Part shown: piece by piece, positions 55,909-64,000 of the stretch
Numbering within the stretch: the first letter of the stretch is position 1
Layout: the number at the start of each line of letters is the position of its first letter
Assembly (NCBI GenBank): GCA_000827325.1
Contig: KN832873.1
Location: 313,037 to 377,036, forward strand
Source of the DNA: Oidiodendron maius Zn
Lineage: Eukaryota; Ascomycota; Leotiomycetes; Myxotrichaceae
DNA length: 64,000 bases
Direction of reading: 5' to 3'
Notes under the pieces: model-generated
What the model was told of the DNA's origin: nothing
The model's database searches: none
The model's input: only the letters and a program-made list of their open reading frames with translations
Made by a program: the position numbers and the translations under genes

Positions 55909-56631
55909 AGTAGGCGATTAAATATAGTCGTGATGAAATTATATAAAACGCCAGTAGGTAATAAAAGAGACGCAAGAAAAGCAGGAAATAGAGACGTGAA
56001 GAATGAGAAAGGGAGAGATTTGAGTGAGGAAAAAGATGATGAGCAAGACTAGACATATCTTATGCACTGAGATATTACTCCGTAGTGTGCAATTGTGAAC
56101 GTACAGCCCACCAACCCTGGTCGGTTACAGTTGCTGCATTGGTAAGCTGACTGCCTAAGTGACTTTTCCGAGCTGAAAGTGGAGTTTTAGCCAAGAGTGG
56201 TCGCACCTCACAAATATCTCTCACATCTCTGCATAATGATCTGCCCCTGCGCCCACGCGAGAGTTGATGGTTACTCTACTGATACAAACTTGCACTGTGG
56301 TGCTTCTGCGGCTATGCAAGTAAGTTATTTGTATTAAGGATCTGTGTTGAGGTTTCGTAATGCTATTCATTACTAACCCTGCCCATTTAATGGTGATCGG
56401 CAAGATAAGATGATAGTAACGGCACGCGATCACAGTTAAGATCATTTAGGATTAATACCTTACACTAGGGGGGCCGGGGGGTGGGAGGATCTGCTCTGGA
56501 GCAGGGATGCAACTGCCTGAATCCGCGTAACCGCCTAACTTCACCAAAAAGCCACTTAGTTTTTAAAAGATATACTAATATGGGGGGTCAGACACCCCCT
56601 AAGCCCCTCGAAACTAATCCTAACCAACTCT

Positions 56632-56678
56632 AATCTCTAACCTCTAACCTCTAACCTCTAACCTCTAACCTCCTAACC
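56632..56678. repeat. Tandem heptamer CTCTAAC, about six copies
   Basis: CTCTAAC is repeated in register, ending in the variant CTCCTAAC before CGCGG. It differs from the common fungal telomere unit CCCTAA. Confidence 0.85.
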
Positions 56679-56771
56679 GCGGTGTTTTTATAGTTATAAT
56701 TGTCTTCAAAAAGGCTTCAAAATACTTGATTCTTTATGTAACATTATGTATTTCCTCGCGTAACTATCCGA

Positions 56772-56798
56772 AAGAGGAAAGGTTGCAGCGATTTAGCT
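56772..56798. repeat. Relic of the 44.3-kb inverted-repeat element
   Basis: GAGGAAAGGTTGCAGCGATT plus TAGCTGG matches the terminal region of the element at 44283-44861 with its inner and outer motifs fused. Confidence 0.75.
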
Positions 56799-57519
56799 GG
56801 AAGACTTAACAAGATTACCACTTGGTGTGTCTAACATTTCATTAGTCTTATTGGACGCAACTGAGTGAGACAGAACCCTAGGTCCCGTTTCAAGAGTAGA
56901 GCTGTGTTAACCTCTGATTATGCTTCGAGCAATTGCAGGATCAGCTAAATGGCCATCCGGTAAGAACAGCTCTCAGTGGGCGAACTAAACAATCATTTCC
57001 ACACTGAAAATCATTTTTCTTGTAGGTTCTATAGGCCCTGTGATACTGCAATCATGATATCATATCTAAACCTCTATACACAACTAACAGAATCGACCCT
57101 TCATAATGCCTAAATTTGACTATGCCCAAGAAGACAAGAAATCGGACTTGTCGATATTATTACGACTTATTACAAAGCCAATTCAATAGCCAAACGGGCC
57201 CGCATTGCCCTCAAGCTGGATGTGCAATTCGCGAACGGATCGAGAGGGATAAAAACTTGTGGTGGAAGTCCTAGAAGGACGACCTTGACCCAGTCAAATC
57301 GATGATTCTTTGGGCTGGAAAAGAAGAAGCGATCTCTATTGGGCATCCTGGAACTACTTTGGAGCTCATAGAAATACTTTCGGACGAGGATCACACACTA
57401 TTGATATCTCATATCACGTATAATGCGGGAGGTATTTAAATGCTCGTCGTTGAGACATTTCCTCTTTATACTCGTGTATTAACAAGGCTGCCTTTGCGAG
57501 GAGTGTACAGACTCAGCTG

Positions 57520-58737
57520 TAGAGGGTCTCACCAGGAACCCGGTTTCCAAGTATACAGACTATGCCAGATGTTACAAATTGGCAAAGGAGTGGATCAAAG
57601 AATGCTTACAGGAGAATGCTTTGTCATGTCCATGGAGGGAAGATGCACTCCTCTCCACAAGAATGATTGACATTGGACCAGAAAATGGCTCTTGTGAGAG
57701 AGTTATCAAGCGGCAGAGAAGAACATGGCTTGCCTTGAGCCATTGCTGGTGAACTGCCATTCAATACACTATCACAACCTCAAATCTGGGGCTCACACAC
57801 GAGTTATACACTTTGGCCGTTCACCCCGAACCTTCCAAGATACCATCACCGTAATAAGAAGACTAGGCTATCGATATTTGTGGATCAATTCATTGTGCAT
57901 CCTTCAAGACAATCATGTTGACTGGGTTACAGAGTCAGCCCAAATGCAAGATTACTACAAGAATACCATCTCGACAATCGCTGCGGATGCAGCAGCCGGA
58001 GACGACAAAAGGTTCCTGGGATTTCACCCGCAACTAGGCACATTCAATCCGGATGCAAATCATCCCCAAGAATACCATCATCACCTCCATATTCAGAAAC
58101 CAATTAGGTGTCCTCTCTTTAGAGATGATACGTGCCTGTCAGAACAATGCTGGACTCTGCAGGAGGACATTTTGTCGTCGCGGATATACACAAAGGAACA
58201 GCTAGTGTGGTAATGCCAAGCTAGCAAATATATTGAGGGTGACACTGCAGACCAAGAGGATTCGACAAACTACATAGGGCTAAAACGACTCTCCCTCGCA
58301 TCCCAACTTAGTCTGGCGCACCAGCATGCAATAAATTATTTTAATACAATGTTCGCTGGCACATGCCTGTCCGATCTTCATGTCTCGAAAGATAACCTTT
58401 GAGAACGATGCTTTTCCAGCTATATCGGTGATTGCGCAGAAGACCCAAAAGCTCTCAGGCAACGCTTACGTTGCTGGCATTTGGATTGAAGACTTCCGGA
58501 GAGGGCTTTTATGGGAAAGAGAGGGGAGCGGAAGAAAAAAAAGGCACCTCGCACTATCATAGAGCTGAGCATTTATGAAGAATATTGGGTCGAACCCGAT
58601 TTTCAAGTTCAACTTATTCCAAATGAAGATATTATTGAAGACTGGAGCGTCAGTCTTATTGATTATCATGTAGAAACTGCGGACGGAGATTTCTTTGGTT
58701 GGCTCAAGCTGAGCCTCTGCAAACTGTATAGGTAGTG
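57520..58737 (+). pseudogene. HET-domain protein, second broken copy
   Basis: HET blocks in order: LAKEWIKECLQENALSC, MIDIG, TWLALSHCW, TFQDTITVIRRLGYRY then LWINSLCILQDN, DWVTESAQMQDYY, TISTIAADAAAGD, CWTLQEDILSSRIYTKEQ, ITFENDAFPAISVIAQKTQ and YVAGIWIEDFRRGLLW. Breaks: TGA straight after SHCW near 57750 with a frame change before TFQD; in-frame TAA at 58211-58213 (LVW-stop-CQ); and further frame changes near 58370 and 58515. Not closely similar to the HET remnant at 6770-8805. Non-functional. Confidence 0.8.
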
Positions 58738-59519
58738 GGCTGCCACTGCCATAGGCTAGCCGAAGGAGATTGCCGCCGAGTCCGTAGTCCCGAAGCTTTG
58801 TCTACCCATCGATGCGTTTCATCAGTAATCTTTCCAGATGCCAACCTCCATAGCTCCGACCTGCCATCCATATAATACCACCTCCTACCACTTCCAGTCA
58901 ATATGGCCCCGTGTCGAGCAATGCGAGTCGGCCAAAAAGCTGGGCGGCAACCTTCAATGCTGAGACAAGACGGTACACCATTTTCCTCTTGCTGCTTACA
59001 TGAACTAAACGTTAGTAGGAAGCAGTTTTATGGTATCAAGAAAGAACAACAGCAGCTACCACCTCGCAAGAGCACGCGACAATAAGAGATACGAACGCCA
59101 AGAACATACTGTCCTGAAATATCTACCACCTTCCTCTGCAGCCGGCATAACTTCCGACAAGGAGGCACGTTAACCTTGTCCTCTTGCCTTAAATGCTAAC
59201 TTTACCAACCTTCCGCAGAATCTATTCGCCTCTCACCGAGATCAGGATCCAACCCCAAAACGAATAGAGCTCAAGAACGAAACGAACTACGAAGGACCGA
59301 ATCCCGCGCCAACCCGCCAACCACCCGCCTCCGAAGCGACAACACACATCCGGCGCAAGCCCTGGGATTGGGAATGCAATCTGGCAACCAACATCCGAAG
59401 GCGTGGCTGTGGATATGACTGGTCCAGTTATGTACCGTATTGAGAAGGAAAGTCCGCCAGCGAATTCTTCGAGCAAGACGATTAGATAAGACACCGCGCT
59501 GATATCCGCCTCAAAAAGA
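58738..59519. other. Spacer
   Basis: No recognised gene; a likely 3' splice acceptor lies at 59527-59529 in front of the RING-like fragment. Confidence 0.35.
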
Positions 59520-59800
59520 GTGAGTTGCAGTAATAAAGTCGATGACAGCATGTTGCCGGGAAAGTGCTTTATCTGTGGGCAAGGTTGGGTGATTGAGGGG
59601 GAGAAGGTGACACTGCAATGCAAATGCAATCATGGGAACAGGAGACCTGCACGGCAAATACGTCTTCGCGATGGGCAGTTGCCCTACTTGCAGAAAATCG
59701 ATTTTTCTGATCGACGTCTTGTTCACCTTAGCGGAGGTTGCAAAGAAGGGAGATGGAGAAGACGTCGAGCTGCAATTGGAGAAAGGGATCCCACACTTGC
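59520..59800 (+). pseudogene. RING-finger-like fragment
   Basis: MLPGKCFICGQGW, then LQCKCNH at 59611-59631, followed in a different frame by SCPTCRKSIF (near 59676-59705). C-x2-C, C-x-C-x-H and C-x2-C in this order suit a RING zinc-binding domain of a ubiquitin ligase. The two halves are in different frames, so either a frameshift broke it or my exon assignment is wrong. No upstream exon is certain. Confidence 0.35.
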
Positions 59801-59837
59801 CATGAGACCTTTTCGACCGCCTGCAGCCTACGCGTGA

Positions 59838-60265
59838 GACCTCGTCGACGAAGTTCGTTGCTCAATCGAGTTCACTACAAATAACCTGATTTTTCGCGTT
59901 CGCGCAAACTTATTCGCTATTACTGTAAGTCCAAGCACTGCCAGCCCGTTTTCGGACACCGGGATCCTTGCCGCGTGCTCTGTAGCCAATGGTACTTGGA
60001 AAGGCTCCCTCCAGTGAAGTCGCGTGAGGCTGCGAGGCTTCCGTGGGGAATGGGGGCTCGCTATATATTGCGCGCGTCCTCAAAGCCGCAAAGCTGAGAC
60101 TGGAACATGATCAGGTATACTGTGTCTCTTTCTTAAGCCCCCCATTCCAATTCTTTTAGTGTCGTCTCCGACTGTTTATGAGTGAGTCAAATGCTATTAT
60201 TTCAGGATCCTCCAAAGGCTCAGAGAGTCTAGTTGCACCTCTTTATCACTACTGACTTCTGCAGA
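59838..60265. other. Spacer
   Basis: Immediate upstream region of the secreted nuclease-like gene; no gene is seen. Confidence 0.4.
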
Positions 60266-62300
60266 ATGTACCTCTTACTCATTGCTTGCTTTGTTACGGA
60301 GATTCTTGCTAGCTTCCTAGAGAACACAATTTCCGATGGGAGGGTTCATGCTTTCAGAGGCGGGTCGCTCCGGGCCGCGTTCCTCTCAAATTTTTCTGGG
60401 ATCCTTGAGCAAAGCGTGCACGCCTTCCTCGCGGCGAGACAGCAGGAAACGTGTACATTACCGAGCCGTGGGTTCTATGCCCCAATGGAGAAAACTGTTG
60501 TCAAGCGGAGGACCCAGTCTGCGTAAGATCTCTTATCATTATTCGTTTTAGCCTAGGATCCTTACCCGCAGAATTAGTGTGCCGGGACGTGTTGTCCTAC
60601 AACTACATATTGTTTCAGTTCCGGTCTCTGCTGTCCTGAGACGGCTCCGACATGCAATAAAGGCTTCTGTCTCGGTGAAGGACAGAGCTGCTGTGGTGAT
60701 GGCGCCTGCGACTCTGGCTATGAGTGCATGCAGTCTGCTGGTGGCGCCGAGGTCTGCTGTCAAGCTGATGAGATAGCGTGCGACGGAGACTACTGTAAGA
60801 CCGACACCATCGCCTATTTCTCTCTGGATTAAGTTGTACTAAAATGAAGCTTTAAGGCTGTCCAGAGGGTGAACAATGCTACGGAAATGGACTTTGCCAA
60901 AAAATCTCTCAATCATTCTCAGCCTCAATTTCATCTTCAACTTCTACCTTGACCCAAAGCCAAAGTTCTGCAGAGGCCTCGGTATCAGAAAGCATCTCGC
61001 TATCGGAGAGCATGTCGACGAGCTTTTCAGCGACAGGGACAGCGACAGCCACAAGAGCGTACACAACAGGTCCTTGCAGCACGAGCTCCCCAACACCTCG
61101 AGATCTGGAAGAACGGCGGTACCCGTGGCCGACAAGTTGCACCCAAGTATGCTACACACCAACCGGGGAGACGCTTGCCCTACTGGAAATCCAGAACATC
61201 GCCGGGGAGACAGACCAGCTGATAGACAGCACATGTCGAGGCAAGGCTTGATTTCCAGCACAGTATACGAGTAACTAATGGCGAGTCTAGGCATGCGCCT
61301 AAGGCAAGCCAAGAACCAGATCCCCGCGGGACTCGATGACGATGAGGATATCCTCAAATACAACGGTTGGGGCCCCAAGAACCGAGTCACAACCGGTGAT
61401 TGCACTTCAACATTCTGTTCAGGCAAGTGGCCCTCTTCTACAAGCTGTTCGACGATGATTGCCGGCAATTGACAGCTCGAACTCTAGCGGCAAACAAAGC
61501 GACGTCCCCGAGGACATACCAATGCGACGAATACCCGCCAGGTAAGATCCAGATTAAAGCTAACATACGATATGTGAATGTTCTAACGAGAGTATCATGA
61601 AGCTCAATTCAATCAATTGGGCAACGTCCAGAGCGCATTGTGCATCGAGTGGTATCAAAACTCTGGAACGCAGGCGCCCCTTCTCAGCAATTTGGTTAAT
61701 ATTTGTAAGCTCCAGAAAGGACAGAAGGTGCTCTACCGTGTCGCTGGGGGATGTCCCTCGATACAAGTCAAGAGGGAAGAGGATGATAATGTGAAGCAAT
61801 CTCCACCACTGCGCCCACGAGCAGACAGTTCAACTATCACCCTTTCTGGCACCAACGCCACGTTGCGTAATCCCAACGGGGACGGATCCCTCACTTACAT
61901 CGCGGTCGATCTCGGGGCGCTCCAAGATGGACACTATAATCTGGGCGTCAGTCTGGGTGGGAGCGTGGATAATGTGACAGTGCTGGACTCAGATGGGAAC
62001 ACATATGCTAAGTGCGAGATCACTTTGCCTTCCCCAAGATCAAATGCGTACCTAGACTAATCCCGCGGACGAAACAGCGTTGATGCCCCCAGTGGAACTA
62101 CCGTTCAGTTTACTTTCGACGTTAGCAACAACGGGTCGTATGTCCCGTTTGTGCTGATTGCATATACAGAGAACGCAGTCAATGTTTCATACGCAGGGAA
62201 TGCGACAGTAGTAGCCTCGCCCACTGCTACTAACTCTGGCGTTAGGATAGCCTCCGGCGTGTCTCTGATCATAGGATTGATTATAGCTATAGTTTTATAA
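60266..62300 (+). pseudogene. Secreted, GPI-type NucA/NucB-like protein, broken
   Basis: Starts with a signal peptide (MYLLLIACFVTEILA). Then come Cys-rich modules: PNGENCCQAEDPVC, CAGTCCPTTTYCFSSGLCC, GEGQSCCGDGACDSGYEC and CPEGEQCYGNGLC; a Ser-rich spacer (about 60920-61060); PAGLDDDEDILKYNGWGPKN; TYQCDEYPP (the signature of fungal NucA/NucB-type deoxyribonucleases); a beta-rich domain; and a hydrophobic C-terminal tail (GVRIASGVSLIIGLIIAIVL) fit for a GPI anchor. Introns include a GC-AG intron at 61241-61290. Breaks: a one-base frame change near 60435-60440, another near 61445 (TSC/DDDC) and an in-frame TAA at 62058-62060. Family assignment rests mainly on the CDEYP region. No working enzyme is expected. 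Confidence 0.6.
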
Positions 62301-62925
62301 TTCTTTAAGGCGGATGGGCGGTTTCAGTTAGTCTCACTAGAATAATCGATGGTAAGAGCTAATAAGTTCTTAGTATGTATTTTACAATAGCTTCTAAATA
62401 GTGGATAGTTGTAAACTTGAACTGTAAGGCGTAGAATGGGCAAGAATTGGCTCCGCCCCCCAGGATCCCTCGCTTTGGTGTTCGCCTGAATTCTTGCGAC
62501 TGCGATCGGCTAGTCAGGATGCTGTGTCCTTGTGAAGATCAATGCGAACATCGTCGGTCTTGATAATGTTTCTTTTGTGGTGACGGATGGGGACAATCTG
62601 CTCAATCACTGCCTCGAGAAGTCACCATGGCTCAAGTAGTCTGCATGATAGCCAACTAATGGCATGCTACAGAAGCTGATACACAAATCAAACACTCGTG
62701 CATGAGTTTATTTCTTACTACAGATAAATAGGCATAATGATACACTTGTCCGATAACGAAAACATAGAAGACGAATTAGCCAGAAATCTTGCTATACATA
62801 CTAAGACATTAGGTGATTATAGTTCTCGATGCGCGTTGTCGGAGTTTGCACCAGCCATTTCATCGAAAGTCTCAATCTTCTGCACCTTGAGGTTAGAGAA
62901 ATTTTTTTAGTCGGTAGACTTGCAT
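62301..62925. other. Convergent spacer
   Basis: Lies between the 3' ends of two convergent genes. No gene is seen. Confidence 0.45.
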
Positions 62926-64000
62926 CTAACTATCGACTTTGATAGGTGATGGGAAGGCTGCATTATTGTACCACTCGCAATCCTGGAGGAAAGCTGGTTG
63001 GTATGGTAGCTGCGATAGGTGATTAGGTAACGGCACAGAGGGCTGCTGCTCAGCAGAAGGCCGGGTTTCAAGAGCGTACATCGAAATTTGTGCCCTCTGC
63101 TGTAAATAATGGAGTTCCCTGGGTGTACTGTTGATATTAGAGATGGGGGAGTAGCTGTTGGAGCTGTCCTGGAGCGTATCCTGCGAAGGCTGGTGGCAGG
63201 GGATATGGTATGTCTGGGGTGGTGACGGACTTGTGTTAAACGTTGCTACTCGTGGGTTATTTTGCTCTGAAACATAGCATATAGAATAGTTGGATCGACT
63301 TGGAACTGCGGCCATCGATGGGCCATATTGCTCAAGAGGGGCGTTGAAGTCCGGAACGTCGCTAGAAAGGCTGCGGCTGTGACTGTGGCTGTAAGTTTGT
63401 GAGAGAAGAGACCCTTCTAGCTGTTGTTGTAGAAAATATGATGATGAATGTATTCCATGCATTTGGTTTTCGAGAGGCACGACAGAGCGTGGCGGCGCCA
63501 CGGCTTTCGACGGCCAGTGCAGGTCAGGGTGCTGCGGCACTGGAAGGGATTCCCCGGAGTCTGAAGTATCTCCATTATACAACTCTGACGAAAGGATGCA
63601 ATGTCTGTGAGAACTGCGCTGATGTTTAACCAGAGTTGTCTTGCGGAAGAAACTACTTCATGTTAGAGATGGTAAAACTAATATGATCAGTATTTCCTAC
63701 CTTCTTGGGCATCCTGGATAGGTACACTTGTATGGGCGCTTCTTAGCGTGGGTGCGTTTATGACGCGCAAGACTCGATGACTATAGGAATGTCAGTTGAA
63801 ATGGCATTATGCATCCATATGGGCCGTTACATCGGAAAATCGCTTCTCACAAGACATATACTGGCATTGGTGTGGTTTCTCGCCAGTATGGGTCCGAATG
63901 TGAACAGTAAGGGCGCTCCTTTGAATGAAGCTCTTGCTGCATCCCGGGACCTCACAGGAATATGGTCGCTCGTTGATGTGGATGCGATAATGTCTTTGCA
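62926..64000 (-). CDS. C2H2 zinc-finger transcription factor, 5' part outside window
   Basis: Exons 64000-63831 (partial), 63780-63701 and 63652-62926, introns GTAACG...TAG and GTAGGA...TAG. At least four C2H2 fingers in a row: the tail of one ([14 protein letters not shown]), [10 protein letters not shown]...[15 protein letters not shown]...RHKRTH and [20 protein letters not shown] with the HxxxxH end; linkers include TGEKPHQC. A long Ser/Pro/Gln-rich tail without domain (about 220 residues) follows and ends at TAG/TGA 62926. A nuclear DNA-binding regulator; target unknown. The third intron acceptor is TAG at 63655-63653, in preference to AAG three bases before it, because it gives the better finger. 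Confidence 0.88.

Larger units (their letters stand above)
55909..57519. other. Spacer with heptamer repeat and element relic
   Basis: Contains a G-rich stretch at 56468-56485, a CTCTAAC heptamer array at 56632-56678 and a relic of the inverted-repeat element at 56772-56798. No gene is recognised. Confidence 0.4.

Noticed and set aside
63653-63658. AAG acceptor in the right-edge C2H2 gene
   Set aside because: An in-frame TAG three bases later gives a better finger sequence, so it was not counted among the AAG introns.
1-64000. CRISPR arrays, operons, ribosome binding sites, riboswitches
   Set aside because: Intron-rich fungal nuclear DNA; no such structures are expected or seen.

Overview
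This window is nuclear DNA of a filamentous ascomycete (Pezizomycotina); the class cannot be fixed from sequence alone. The evidence is: many genes with 45-65 bp introns (GT donors, CTAAC-type branch sites), fungus-specific families (HET, Clr5, DUF7730, Zn2Cys6, C2H2 factors, GT32, TLC), pogo/Fot1 transposons inserted at TA, and stop codons in those transposons that are all explained by C-to-T changes on one or other strand (the pattern left by repeat-induced point mutation, RIP). No prokaryotic feature, rRNA or convincing tRNA is present.

Layout. 1-9 kb is decayed: a mosaic stomatin-like gene running off the left edge, a multicopper-oxidase tail, a broken C2H2 gene, a copia remnant and a broken HET gene; two poly(G) tracts lie at the ends of truncated fragments. 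9-25.6 kb is the best-preserved block: CorA-like membrane protein, HSL-type alpha/beta hydrolase, GMC oxidoreductase (ten exons including an inferred 5-nt microexon), MFS transporter, an intronless protein of unknown function, a nor-1-like SDR and a fungal transcription-factor-like protein. Hydrolase, GMC, MFS, SDR and regulator look like tailoring/transport genes of a small metabolic cluster, but no backbone synthase is visible here.

25.7-39 kb is transposon-rich. Three pogo/Fot1 elements with TA duplications are fully bounded (25742-27609, 27795-29753, 37144-39004). The first two sit in what was about 315 bp between two regulator genes; the second extends the reading frame of a homeobox/C2H2 factor. 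All three carry, inside their terminal inverted repeats, a direct repeat with a period of exactly 17 bp. Between them lie an intact CaCA cation exchanger and a six-exon HAM1/ITPase gene, plus a Tc1/mariner fragment.

39-50 kb holds a small two-exon gene, a Clr5 gene with a nonsense codon, an intact and a broken DUF7730 gene, a 579-bp non-autonomous inverted-repeat element, a Zn2Cys6 domain, a membrane protein and a GT32 glycosyltransferase. 50-64 kb holds a PAP2-family membrane phosphatase, a TLC-domain protein, a second broken HET gene, a RING-like fragment, a broken secreted NucA/NucB-type nuclease-like gene and the 3' part of a C2H2 factor running off the right edge.

Exon structures marked as complete were checked by frame and total length; the intact models sum to a multiple of three. 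Introns are inferred from sequence only.
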